From positions 2,356,001 through 2,420,000 of the forward strand of contig NZ_CP114176.1 in assembly GCF_027186265.1 (NCBI RefSeq): a DNA stretch of 64,000 nt, read 5' to 3'. The notes beneath the pieces were generated by a model. The model did no database searches, was not told the origin of the DNA, and was given only the letters and a program-made list of their open reading frames with translations. Source of the DNA: Lentibacillus daqui. Its GTDB lineage: Bacteria > Bacillota > Bacilli > Bacillales > Amphibacillaceae. The translations under genes and the position numbers were made by a program. This document shows, in pieces, positions 42,437 through 51,636 of this stretch; positions within the stretch are counted from its first letter, which is position 1, and the number at the start of each line of letters is the position of its first letter.

Positions 42437-43591
42437 CTATTCATCGAGCCGTTCAATAATCGTCGCATTCGCCATTCCATGACCTTCACACATGGTTTGT
42501 AATCCATAGCGTCCGCCAGTTCGTTCAAGTTCATGGAGCATGGTAATCATTAAGCGCCCACCACTTGCACCTAGTGGATGACCCAATGCAATCGCACCAC
42601 CATTCGGGTTCAATTTCTTTGGATCTGCTCCTGTTTCTTGTAGCCAGGCCATTGGTACTGACGCAAATGCCTCGTTCACTTCAAAAATATCAATATCATC
42701 GATGGAGAGTCCCGCTTTTTTCAGCACCTTCTCTGTAGCCGGAATTGGGCCTGTTAACATGAGTGTTGGATCAGAACCAACAACAGAGCGGGCAAGCACC
42801 CGGAATCTTGGTTTCAAACCTAAATCTTCTGCTTTTTCCCTGGACATCAACAAGATTGCATTGGCACCATCACTAATTTGACTAGCATTTCCTGCAGTGA
42901 TTTTTCCTTTTTCTTGAAAGGAAGGTTTTAATGAATTGAGTTTTTCCAGACTCGTATTTTCTCGTGGACCTTCATCCTGTTTCACCGTAATAGTTTGACC
43001 GCCTTCTAATGTCACTTCCAAAGGCATGATTTCCTTTTCAAAACGCCCTTCATTACGTGCCTTGATTGCTTTTTGATGACTTTCCAGCGAGAATTGATCC
43101 ATTGCTTCCCGGCTAAATCCCCATTTTTCGGCAATCCTATCAGCGGATAAACCTTGATGAATCATTTCGTAGTTCGCAGTTAATTCCGGACTAAAAGCAA
43201 CGCCTTGTCGATTGGATCCCATTGGTACGCGGGACATGCTTTCAATTCCACCCGCAACAACAACATCCATATCCCCACTGATGATTGCCTGTGCCGCAAA
43301 ATGAACCGCCTGTTGACTGGAACCACATTGCCGGTCAACCGTTGTACCAGGAACCTCAATTGGATATCCGGCTGTTAAAGCCGCAACTCTGGCAATATCC
43401 AACGATTGCTCCCCAACCTGGGAAACGCAGCCAAATACAACGTCTTCCACTAAATCAGGGGAAATACCAGCCCTTTTCACTATCTCAGCTAATGGTTTTG
43501 CCGCCAGTACATCCGCACGTACATCGCTTAACACCCCATTCCGCTTTCCTACCGGTGTTCTTACTGCTTCAACTATTACTGCTTCACGCAT
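42437..43591 (-). CDS. Acetyl-CoA acyltransferase (thiolase)
   Basis: A 384-residue thiolase. The acyl-binding Cys89 is in TTVDRQCGSSQQAVHFA, the His in ALGHPLGASGGR, and the second Cys in CEGHGMANA; NEAFASVP is also present. It catalyses the thiolytic last step of beta-oxidation. ATG 43591 is nine bases after GGAGG; an ATG two codons earlier is too close. It lies between an SDR and the CaiB gene. Confidence 0.92.
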   Translation of the reverse strand: MREAVIVEAVRTPVGKRNGVLSDVRADVLAAKPLAEIVKRAGISPDLVEDVVFGCVSQVGEQSLDIARVAALTAGYPIEVPGTTVDRQCGSSQQAVHFAAQAIISGDMDVVVAGGIESMSRVPMGSNRQGVAFSPELTANYEMIHQGLSADRIAEKWGFSREAMDQFSLESHQKAIKARNEGRFEKEIMPLEVTLEGGQTITVKQDEGPRENTSLEKLNSLKPSFQEKGKITAGNASQISDGANAILLMSREKAEDLGLKPRFRVLARSVVGSDPTLMLTGPIPATEKVLKKAGLSIDDIDIFEVNEAFASVPMAWLQETGADPKKLNPNGGAIALGHPLGASGGRLMITMLHELERTGGRYGLQTMCEGHGMANATIIERLDE

Positions 43592-43673
43592 AAACATGTT
43601 CCTCCTGTTATAAAAATTTTCATTTCAAATCAAACGAAAGATTTGTAAACACGATCATCATTCACGTTGAACT

Positions 43674-44444
43674 TTATTTCGGTTGCATGCGGATTGCACC
43701 ATCAAGGCGAATTACTTCTCCATTCAACATCGGATTTTCCATGATACTTTTGGCAAGGGTGCCATATTCGTCTGGATTTCCCAACCTTGATGGAAACGGT
43801 GTCATTTTCCCCAATGCGGTTCTTACTTTCTCAGGCAGCTCACCGAACAATGGCGTTTCAAATAAACCTGGTGCAATGGTCATTACCCTTATCCCCAAAT
43901 TAGCTAAATCTCTTGCAATCGGTAAGGTCATTCCAACAATTCCACCCTTGGAAGCACTATAGGCGACCTGGCCCATTTGTCCTTCATAGGCGGCAACAGA
44001 TGCGGTATTAATGATCACTCCTCGTTCACCATTTTCATTCGGTTCATTATCACTCATTTTTTCTGCGGCTAGACGGATCGCATTAAACGTTCCAATTAAA
44101 TTTACTTGAATCACCTTGGAAAACGATGCTAACTGATGGGGACCTTTTCTATTGCTGTATGTTTTTTCCGCGTTTCCAATCCCGGCACAATTCACAAGTG
44201 TCGTGATCGATCCATATGATTCTATTGCCTGATTTAATGCAGCGCTAACATTGCCCTCATTGGTAACATCGGTTTGGACAAAAGTTACATTTTCCCCAAG
44301 CTCCGCCGCCAAGCGATTACCTTTTTCCGCTTGCAGATCCAAAATGGTTGCCTTTCCGCCATTTGCAACAATGTTCCGGACCGTTGCTTCCCCTAAACCA
44401 GAAGCGCCACCAGTTACTACTGCAGATACATCTTCCATTTTCAT
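43674..44444 (-). CDS. SDR-type 3-hydroxyacyl-CoA dehydrogenase
   Basis: A 256-residue SDR with TGGASGLG at 11-18, NCAGIG, catalytic Ser in INTASVAAYEG and Tyr/Lys in YSASKGG. The sequence MTIAPGLFETPLFGELPEKV and the insert region NRKGPHQLASFSKVIQVNL resemble human HSD17B10-like 3-hydroxyacyl-CoA dehydrogenases. This fits the third step of beta-oxidation in the cluster. It overlaps the TetR gene by four bases. Confidence 0.85.
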   Translation of the reverse strand: MKMEDVSAVVTGGASGLGEATVRNIVANGGKATILDLQAEKGNRLAAELGENVTFVQTDVTNEGNVSAALNQAIESYGSITTLVNCAGIGNAEKTYSNRKGPHQLASFSKVIQVNLIGTFNAIRLAAEKMSDNEPNENGERGVIINTASVAAYEGQMGQVAYSASKGGIVGMTLPIARDLANLGIRVMTIAPGLFETPLFGELPEKVRTALGKMTPFPSRLGNPDEYGTLAKSIMENPMLNGEVIRLDGAIRMQPK

Positions 44445-45085
44445 CGTATCATTCCTCTCTCCACCTTGTAGGTATCCTTGATCAAAATACGCAATAAATA
44501 GTCTGCTATCGATTCTGCCAATTCTGTTTTATCTTTTACGCCTGTTGGTGAATACCACTCAATCACCCAGTTCATTGCCCCAAGTATAATATTACGGACA
44601 ATCTTGATATCAACGGCAGTAAAAACATCTTCAGCAATTCCCTCTTGCAATATATCATCAATATGCTTACTATATTGATCTCGTAGTTGTAAAATACCTT
44701 TCAATTGGTCACCTGAGAAAAATTGTTCCGGTTTGGATCCCATGGCAAATCCGGTTCGTTCAGTAATCAGATATTCAATGTGTACAACCATGATCTTCCG
44801 GAGTTTTTCAGATATATCCAAATCTTTGGCTCTAATTTCTTCTATATTGGTAATACATTGGGTTAATAGCATTTTTTGACTTTGAAATAACAGATCCTGC
44901 TTATCCTTAAAATAATAGTAGACTGAACCCTTAGTCATTAATAATTTGGAGGCAATATCCTCCATTGTTGTAGCATGATATCCCTTTTCTTCAATAATGC
45001 TTAAAGCCGACCTAATCATCTCCGCTTTTTTCTTCGCTGCCTTTTTTTCGCGTAATGACAATTTCCCAACACTTCCCCTACGCAC
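44441..45085 (-). CDS. TetR-family regulator of the acyl-CoA cluster (FadR-like)
   Basis: A 214-residue TetR protein. The HTH at residues 20-65 reads MIRSALSIIEEKGYHATTMED..MTKGSVYYYFKDKQDL; the C-terminal domain is helical. The GTG at 45085 has no clear ribosome binding site; a TTG at 45061 behind AGGGG is an alternative. It is translationally coupled to the SDR gene. By analogy to B. subtilis FadR it should repress the operon and release DNA on binding acyl-CoA; this is inference. Confidence 0.82.
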   Translation of the reverse strand: MRRGSVGKLSLREKKAAKKKAEMIRSALSIIEEKGYHATTMEDIASKLLMTKGSVYYYFKDKQDLLFQSQKMLLTQCITNIEEIRAKDLDISEKLRKIMVVHIEYLITERTGFAMGSKPEQFFSGDQLKGILQLRDQYSKHIDDILQEGIAEDVFTAVDIKIVRNIILGAMNWVIEWYSPTGVKDKTELAESIADYLLRILIKDTYKVERGMIR

Positions 45086-45174
45086 TACTATATTATCATC
45101 GAGTTAATATTATTCTAACTATTCATTTTTTGAATGTCAAGTCAAAAAATGAACATACATTTTTCTTCCTTTTT

Positions 45175-45628
45175 TCAGCGAATTTGCTCTTCACTTTGTA
45201 ATACATATTTCAAAATCTTTCCCGAAGCATTCCTTGGTAATTCATCCGTAAACACAACTTCTCTTGGTTTTTTATACGATGCAAGATATTGCTGGCAATA
45301 GTCAATAACCTGTTGTTCGGTTAATGTCTGATCAGGCTGTAATACGACAATCGCCTTTACCCGTTCACCCCATTGTTTATCAGACGCACCGATAACTGCA
45401 CACTCCAATACCTCGGGCATCTGATAAAGAATTTCCTCAATCTCCGCGGGATAAATGTTTTCTCCACCACTAATAATTATGTTCTTTTTACGATCAACAA
45501 CATAAATAAATCCCTCATCATCCATTCTGACCAAATCACCACTATGGAACCAACCACCTGCGAATGCCTCTTCTGTTTCCTCTGGATTTTTATAATATTC
45601 TTTCATGACGGTAGGTCCACGGTATACA
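45175..45628 (-). pseudogene. C-terminal fragment of an AMP-dependent acyl-CoA synthetase
   Basis: About 150 residues matching only the C-terminal part of adenylate-forming enzymes: VVYRGPTVMKEYYKNPEET, GWFHSGDLVRMDDEG, DRKKNIIISGGENIYPAEIEE and the catalytic-lysine motif RNASGKILKY. The N-terminal adenylation domain is absent. The fragment begins two bases after the stop codon of the upstream synthetase, so a deletion has fused the two ends. An internal ATG at 45606 could start a 143-residue peptide, but no function is likely. Confidence 0.8.
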
Positions 45629-45630
45629 AC

Positions 45631-47256
45631 CTATTGTTCCACATGCATTTTCCGCAGCATATATCGCTGGATCTTACCACTTTGTGTTTTAGGCAATTCT
45701 GGCAAAAACTCTACTTCCCTTGGATATTGATGTTTCGATAATTTTTTCTTAACATACTGACTAAGTTCTTCCGCTAATTCATCCGATGGGTTGTATCCTT
45801 TGTTTAACACAACAAATGCTTTTACAATTTCACCTTTTGTTTCATCCGGTTTGCCAACAACGGCGGTTTCTACAACAGCTGGATGCGACATCAGACTATC
45901 CTCCACTTCAGTCGGACCAATTCGATACCCTGCACTGGAAATCACATCGTCCGCCCGCCCCTGGAACCAGTAATAACCATCTTCATCCATTTTGGCAAGA
46001 TCACCCGTGATAAACCATCTGCCAAGTTTCTTGTCTGCTGCTTTTTGCGGGTTTTTCCAATATGTTTGAAACTGGAAAAAGTCGTTCGTGCTATCAACCG
46101 CGATTTGGCCGGTCTCACCTTGTTTTACGGGGTTGCCTTGATAATCGATTAGTTCAACCTTGAAACCCGGTATTGGAAACCCCATGGACCCAGGTTTCAC
46201 ACACATATCTATAATATTATAATTGTTTACAATCATGCCCGTTTCGGTTGAACCATACTGATCATATATTCCCCTTCCAAAATGTTTCTCAAAAAACCGG
46301 ACTACCTCACCATTTAACGGTTCTCCAGCACTACTAAACTTGCTTACCTTGAGATTATATTGTTTTAACAGGTCCTTACCGGCAGCCTTCATCATCCGGT
46401 AGGCAGTCGGCGCATAGGTAAAGTTGGTCACCGCATATTTATCCAGTAATTCATAAATTTTCTCAACTTGAAATTGGCCACTGTAGGCAACGATCGGTAT
46501 GCCAAAACTCAATGGGGAAAATGTACAAGCCATTAATCCATATGCCCAGCCCAAATCTGCCCCGCCAAAAAATATGTCGTCATTTTCCAAGTTTAGGGCA
46601 AATTTTGTATATGGATAAAGGGAGATAATACCTTTATGCGTTAAAACTGCTCCTTTTGGCAATCCCGTTGTTCCAGAAGTATACTGAATAACAGCAGGAT
46701 CCGTTTCAAGTGTTGGTTGCATCTTATGTTCCGTGGAAAAAGACTCCACAAACTGCCAAAATGTTTGACCCTCATTTGTCAAACCGTCAGACAAAAGAAT
46801 TTGAACAGTTGCAGCTTTATCAGCAATTTTTTCCACCTGTTGTTTGTTTGTTATGACCAGATGTGCACCGGAATCATTCAAACGGTGCATAATGGCATCT
46901 GTTTCAAACGCGGTAAAGAGCGGAACATAAATTGCACCAACTTTCCATGTTGCCAAAATTGCAATGATTAACTCCATATCCTTTCCTAACAATCCTGCGA
47001 CGCGATCACCTTTTTTAATTCCCATTGATTGCAATCCGTTTGCCAGCCGGTTTGATTGTTCCATTAGTTGTAGATAGGTCCATGTCTGCTGATTCCCTGC
47101 TTCATCTTCCCAATAAATTGCAATACGATCAGATTCTGTTGCCCAACGATCACATGTTAGGTATGCCATATTGATACTTGCACCTGGTTGCCAATTAAAA
47201 AAATGTTCAGCCTCTTTCCAAGAAAAATTTTCCTTCAACTCCTGATAATCCAACAT
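45631..47256 (-). CDS. Acyl-CoA synthetase (AMP-forming), acetyl/medium-chain type
   Basis: A 541-residue adenylate-forming ligase. The P-loop is YTSGTTGLPKGAVLTHKG, the core has YDQYGSTETG and GWAYGLMACTFSPL, the hinge is FITGDLAKMDEDGYYWFQGR, and the C-terminal lysine is in KTQSGKIQRYMLRK. It activates a carboxylic acid to acyl-CoA, feeding the cluster. Similar proteins in Bacillus include YtcI and MbcS. It is the first complete gene of the minus-strand cluster. Confidence 0.88.
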   Translation of the reverse strand: MLDYQELKENFSWKEAEHFFNWQPGASINMAYLTCDRWATESDRIAIYWEDEAGNQQTWTYLQLMEQSNRLANGLQSMGIKKGDRVAGLLGKDMELIIAILATWKVGAIYVPLFTAFETDAIMHRLNDSGAHLVITNKQQVEKIADKAATVQILLSDGLTNEGQTFWQFVESFSTEHKMQPTLETDPAVIQYTSGTTGLPKGAVLTHKGIISLYPYTKFALNLENDDIFFGGADLGWAYGLMACTFSPLSFGIPIVAYSGQFQVEKIYELLDKYAVTNFTYAPTAYRMMKAAGKDLLKQYNLKVSKFSSAGEPLNGEVVRFFEKHFGRGIYDQYGSTETGMIVNNYNIIDMCVKPGSMGFPIPGFKVELIDYQGNPVKQGETGQIAVDSTNDFFQFQTYWKNPQKAADKKLGRWFITGDLAKMDEDGYYWFQGRADDVISSAGYRIGPTEVEDSLMSHPAVVETAVVGKPDETKGEIVKAFVVLNKGYNPSDELAEELSQYVKKKLSKHQYPREVEFLPELPKTQSGKIQRYMLRKMHVEQ

Positions 47257-47491
47257 TAATCACCTCTTTGGGGGCTTTCTTCTAAACCTTTTGGTAATCG
47301 CTTTCATTTACGTTGACAACTTATAACTTGTAGTGGTATTTAATATCTTAGTAGTTGATACAGCTCTAATGAACCTGGACTTTATATGAATATTATGCAT
47401 TATGATTCTATTATAATAATTCTGTGTAAAAATAACAACCAATTTTTTAATATGAATTTATATTTTAAATGCGTGTTTAATTCAAAATGAA

Positions 47492-47525
47492 AAAAGGACA
47501 GGAGATGCAACATCCCTGTCCTTTT
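47492..47525 (-). terminator. Terminator after the peptide transporter
   Basis: AAAAGGACAGG pairs with CCTGTCCTTTT, followed by a T run on the minus strand. It lies about ten bases beyond the transporter stop codon. Confidence 0.8.
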
Positions 47526-47535
47526 CCTCGTCATA

Positions 47536-49020
47536 TCAATTAACGCCGCGCATAAACTGATGGATTTTTTTCGAGAACAACCATAAGACAATTCCAATGA
47601 CGACTGAAACAATACCGATGATTGTAAAATAAATTACTTGTGTATCAATATGATAAAACTTTACCAACTGTGCATTGATCGCTTGTGCTGAGGCATTTGA
47701 CAAATACCAAACACTCATGGTCTGTGAAGCGAATGCTGCCGGTGCAAGCTTGGTTGTTGCTGACGCTCCGACTGGCGATAAGAACAACTCACCCATTGTT
47801 ACAATAAAAAAGCTTAATACCAGCCACATCGGGTTGATCTTATCCGCACCGGTGATAAATGGAATAACCATAACGAGAAACGATAGCCCGGCTAAAATAA
47901 CGCCGATCGAAAATTTCACTGGTGTTGTCGGTTGCCGTTTGCCAAGTTTCGTCCAGGCCACGGCAAACAACGGTGCAAACACTACAATATAAAGTGGATT
48001 AATTGATTGGAACCAGCTTGATTGGACGTGGATCCAGCCTAAATCCAAATTTGTCTGGCTATCCGCAATCCGGGCAAATATGGTAGATCCCTGTTCCTGA
48101 ATGGACCAAAACATCATAGCTGTAATGAATAACGGAATGTAGGCCAGCAACCGTGATTTTTCTACATTGGTTGTTTTTTTACTGAAGTACATCACTAAAA
48201 AGTAAATGATAGGAATAACGATACCCAAAATACTGATCACATTAACAAAACGATCGATGGTTAACAGGCCGGTTACAATCGTGATAACCAAAGCAATGGC
48301 AATGATGACTCCACCGACTGAAAAATAAATACCTAATTTTTTCTTTTCACTCGAAGCAATTGGATTTGGAACATAACGACCAGCTTCTCCCAATGTTTTT
48401 CGGGATGACATAGCATACCAGATTAATCCGATGACCATACCGATGGCTGCAATCGCAAACCCGGCATGGAAATTATAGGTTTGACCAATTGTTCCGACAA
48501 TTAACGGTGCAAGTAACGCCCCAGCATTTGCCCCTGTATAAAAGATACTAAAACCTGCATCACGGCGATAATCTTCCTTCGTGTATAAATCACCGACAAT
48601 GTTGGATAAATTAGGTTTTAGAATACCCGAACCCAAAATAATCAAGGCCATGGATATAAATAAGGCCGGAACACTACCCGGAACCGACAGTGCTAAGTGA
48701 CCAAGCGCGATCAGAATTCCCCCGTAAATAATAGTTGACCTGCTTCCGAGAACCCGGTCTGCCAACCATCCACCAACAATCGTGGACATATAAACAAGGG
48801 AACCATAGATGGACATGATCGATGTGGCGGTTGTTTTATCAAGGCCCAACCCACCATGCACTGTCTCGTAATAAATATAGTATAGGAGTACGGCACGCAT
48901 CCCATAATAAGAAAAACGTTCCCAGAACTCAATCGAAAATAACGTTAAAAGCCCTTTTGGATGGCCAAAAAATCCAGATTGCGGAATAGTCTTCAATATT
49001 TCTTCTTTGCTGCTCTTCAT
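47536..49020 (-). CDS. POT-family proton-dependent oligopeptide transporter (DtpT-like)
   Basis: A 494-residue MFS transporter with 12-14 helices. The N-terminal signature FWERFSYYGMRAVLLYY and GGWLADRVLGSRSTI are typical of the POT family, which imports di- and tripeptides with protons. The frame extends 60 residues upstream, but ATG 49020 gives the normal N-terminus (KTIPQSGFFGHPKGL) and has GAGGT ten bases before it. It is monocistronic. Confidence 0.9.
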   Translation of the reverse strand: MKSSKEEILKTIPQSGFFGHPKGLLTLFSIEFWERFSYYGMRAVLLYYIYYETVHGGLGLDKTTATSIMSIYGSLVYMSTIVGGWLADRVLGSRSTIIYGGILIALGHLALSVPGSVPALFISMALIILGSGILKPNLSNIVGDLYTKEDYRRDAGFSIFYTGANAGALLAPLIVGTIGQTYNFHAGFAIAAIGMVIGLIWYAMSSRKTLGEAGRYVPNPIASSEKKKLGIYFSVGGVIIAIALVITIVTGLLTIDRFVNVISILGIVIPIIYFLVMYFSKKTTNVEKSRLLAYIPLFITAMMFWSIQEQGSTIFARIADSQTNLDLGWIHVQSSWFQSINPLYIVVFAPLFAVAWTKLGKRQPTTPVKFSIGVILAGLSFLVMVIPFITGADKINPMWLVLSFFIVTMGELFLSPVGASATTKLAPAAFASQTMSVWYLSNASAQAINAQLVKFYHIDTQVIYFTIIGIVSVVIGIVLWLFSKKIHQFMRGVN

Positions 49021-49305
49021 AGTTGTTTCAACCTCGCTTCTGTCTAGCTCAATTGCATATAATAATGTGATAATTCTTTTTATAGTAGTTATGTTGTACT
49101 GGAGCAATAAAACTAGGATACGCTTTTCTTTTTGTAATTTCAATGCATGGACAAAAAGTAATTTTAGCGCGAATTTCATGAAAAATGAATTCGAATACAA
49201 GGTTGGTTTACCATCTTATCATTTCAGACTATTTACGTTTTGCAAGTCTCACTCATTAGGGAATATCTCCATTTCATGCTTTAGGAAGGAATAAGGCTTC
49301 CAATT
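49021..49305. other. AT-rich intergenic region upstream of dtpT-like gene
   Basis: Holds the divergent promoters of the peptide transporter and prfC. No operator or structured element was recognised apart from the repeat at 49306. Confidence 0.4.
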
Positions 49306-49341
49306 TATGGTGGGACGAGGTGCCTGTCCCTATGTCCCACA
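49306..49341. repeat. Dispersed GGGAC repeat, copy C (half element)
   Basis: ATGGTGGGACGAGGTGCCTG and TCCCTATGTCCCAC match the right half of the copies at 13077 and 15873; the left arm is missing. It lies at the beginning of the prfC leader. Confidence 0.7.
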
Positions 49342-49350
49342 GTTGTACTT

Positions 49351-49481
49351 TGGAGGTGTTGTTGGTATGATATGAAGTGCGAAATTTTATTTAAAAGGAG
49401 CATTATTCCGATGTGAATCAAAAATCCCTCTGACATAATTAATAAAACAACCGGAACAAAATAAGAATGGAAGGGATTTTT
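49351..49481 (+). promoter_or_regulatory. prfC leader with tiny ORFs and an anti-Shine-Dalgarno hairpin
   Basis: TGGAGGTG (49351-49358) precedes ATG-ATA-TGA (49367-49375); that TGA overlaps a second ATG (49372), which opens a 14-codon frame MKCEILFKRSIIPM ending at TGA 49414-49416. AAAAGGAG (49393-49400) also precedes the final ATG-TGA. Four bases after this stop, AAAAATCCCT (49420-49429) is complementary to AGGGATTTTT (49472-49481), which contains most of the prfC ribosome binding site. The arrangement suggests control of prfC translation by termination efficiency. The elements are seen; the mechanism is inferred. Confidence 0.5.
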
Positions 49482-49484
49482 TAT

Positions 49485-51065
49485 ATGAGTTTGTATGATG
49501 AAGTTAATAAACGACGGACGTTTGCGATTATTTCCCACCCGGATGCAGGGAAAACAACGCTAACCGAGAAACTGTTATTGTATGGTAATTTAATTCGATC
49601 GGCTGGAACGGTTAAAGGTAAAAAATCCGGTAAATTTGCGACATCGGACTGGATGGAATTGGAGAAACAACGTGGTATTTCCGTTACTTCCAGTGTCATG
49701 AATTTTCCATACAAAGGTTATGAAGTAAATATCCTTGATACCCCTGGTCACGAAGATTTTAGTGAAGATACGTACCGAACATTGACAGCTGTTGACAGTG
49801 TTGTCATGATTATCGATGCGACCAAAGGCATTGAAGCACAAACCATTAAATTATTTAAAGTATGCCGGATGCGTGGTATTCCCATCTTTACCTTTATTAA
49901 TAAACTCGATCGGGAAGGTAAAGAACCATTTGAACTCATGGATGAAATCGAGGATGTATTGAATATCGAGACACATCCCATGAACTGGCCGGTCGGAATG
50001 GGTAAACAGTTCGTTGGTATTTTCGATCGGAACGAACAGCAATTTGTCCAATTTACCGGGAATGAAGAAGAAATTTCCATCCCTTTTACCGAATTGAACA
50101 ATCACGAAGATTTGGTATCACAGCCGGCCTATAAAACTGCCAAAGAAGAACTGGAGCTGTTGGATGAAGCTGGTGGCACATTTTCTTTGGATGCGGTACT
50201 GGCCGGTCAGCTAACGCCGGTATTTTTTGGTAGTGCCTTAGCGCCTTTTGGGGTGCAAACATTTATTGATACATTTATATCGATGGCACCTGGCCCAACA
50301 CCGAGAAAATCAACGAATGGAGTCATTTCCCCTGAAACCAGCGAATTTTCCGGTTTTATTTTCAAAATCCAGGCAAACATGAACACGAAGCATCGTGACC
50401 GGGTGGCGTTTTTACGGGTTTGCTCAGGAAAATTTGAACGTGGCATGACGGTTAAGCTGGCACGAACGAATAAATCAATCAAGCTGGCACAGACACAACA
50501 GTTCATCGCTTCTTCAAGAGAAACGGTGGAAGAAGCATATGCCGGGGATATTATCGGTATTTATGATCCGAACGCATATCGCATCGGTGACACACTGATC
50601 GAAGGAAAAGATACATTTACCTATGATGAATTACCGCAATTCCCACCAGACCTGTTCAAAAAAGTAACTGCGAAAAACGTAATGAAATCCAAGCAATTTA
50701 GAAAGGGGCTCGAGCAACTGGTACAAGAGGGAGCCATCCAATTATATAAAGGGTACCGGACTGATGAGAATATCCTGGGAGCAGTTGGTGAATTGCAATT
50801 CGATGTTTTTAAATTCCGAATGAAAAACGAATACAATGCTGACGTTATGCTGGAATCAATTGGTGAACGAATTCCACGTTGGCTCACTGTTGAAAAACCA
50901 GATGAATCCCTGTTTGATGAACGCAGTATGCTTACCAAAGATCGGGAAGGAAATTTTGTTGTTTTATTTAAAAATGACTTCTCTTTGCGTTTGTTCATGG
51001 AAAAACACCCGGATGTTGAGTTAATTGATTTGTTTGAAACGAAACAATTTGAACAAACACAGTAA
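49485..51065 (+). CDS. prfC: Peptide chain release factor 3 (RF3)
   Basis: A 526-residue translational GTPase that removes RF1/RF2 from the ribosome after termination. G1 is SHPDAGKTT, the switch II motif ILDTPGHEDFSEDTYRTL and G4 FINKLDR. Domains II and III follow and the length is normal. ATG 49485 follows GAAGGGAT by seven bases; an ATG six codons upstream is poorly placed. It is monocistronic with a terminator. B. subtilis lacks prfC, so its presence here is a lineage trait. Confidence 0.95.
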   Translation: MSLYDEVNKRRTFAIISHPDAGKTTLTEKLLLYGNLIRSAGTVKGKKSGKFATSDWMELEKQRGISVTSSVMNFPYKGYEVNILDTPGHEDFSEDTYRTLTAVDSVVMIIDATKGIEAQTIKLFKVCRMRGIPIFTFINKLDREGKEPFELMDEIEDVLNIETHPMNWPVGMGKQFVGIFDRNEQQFVQFTGNEEEISIPFTELNNHEDLVSQPAYKTAKEELELLDEAGGTFSLDAVLAGQLTPVFFGSALAPFGVQTFIDTFISMAPGPTPRKSTNGVISPETSEFSGFIFKIQANMNTKHRDRVAFLRVCSGKFERGMTVKLARTNKSIKLAQTQQFIASSRETVEEAYAGDIIGIYDPNAYRIGDTLIEGKDTFTYDELPQFPPDLFKKVTAKNVMKSKQFRKGLEQLVQEGAIQLYKGYRTDENILGAVGELQFDVFKFRMKNEYNADVMLESIGERIPRWLTVEKPDESLFDERSMLTKDREGNFVVLFKNDFSLRLFMEKHPDVELIDLFETKQFEQTQ

Positions 51066-51132
51066 TGTATCGTAAACCGCTTAATATTAGAATTTGCCTC
51101 AAATGAATATGCACACAAACTTAACAAATAAT

Positions 51133-51167
51133 AAAAATGGATGCTGACGATTGGCATCCATTTTTTA
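51133..51167 (+). terminator. Terminator after prfC
   Basis: AAAATGGATGC pairs with GCATCCATTTT, followed by six T. Confidence 0.85.
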
Positions 51168-51314
51168 TTAACATTCATTTTGTCTCCTTTGCAAAAAGTC
51201 AACACCAATTTCTTGAATGATACGTGAACTTTTTGTGTCTTTTTTTCAACATATCTGTTACAATATAGATATAGGAAAAAACAACGCAAATCTTCAATTA
51301 GGAGATGATTTTAA

Positions 51315-51596
51315 ATGGGCATCATTGTCATGTTTATGGTATTGGCAACGCTTACGCCATTTCTATTCATTCATTTGAACAAAAAAATACTTGCTGTTGT
51401 GCAAACAGTGATGATTATTGGAATGTGGTTATATTATTTCGAAGCATTATTTCATACTGCACCACCTGCCTTCTCGATCATGTGGATCATGTTCTATCTC
51501 AGTATGATTCTTGCCGAAGTGGCTTGGGTCATGTTTATCATTAGAGTGGTAAAAACATCTGACACTACTAAAAGAACAACAACTTATTATCAATAA
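51315..51596 (+). CDS. Small membrane protein of unknown function
   Basis: A 93-residue protein with three hydrophobic helices (IIVMFMVLATLTPFLFI, VVQTVMIIGMWLYYFEAL, SIMWIMFYLSMILAEVAW) and a short Thr/Lys tail. TAGGAGATG lies about nine bases before the ATG. It is convergent with the qox operon and shares a bidirectional terminator with it. No family was recognised. Confidence 0.7.
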   Translation: MGIIVMFMVLATLTPFLFIHLNKKILAVVQTVMIIGMWLYYFEALFHTAPPAFSIMWIMFYLSMILAEVAWVMFIIRVVKTSDTTKRTTTYYQ

Positions 51597-51600
51597 GCGA

Positions 51601-51635
51601 AAGCCCCTCCATCCAAACCGGAAAGAGGGGCTTTA
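51601..51635. terminator. Bidirectional terminator
   Basis: AAAGCCCCTC pairs with GAGGGGCTTT between convergent genes; T-rich on the plus strand. Confidence 0.8.
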
Positions 51636-51636
51636 T

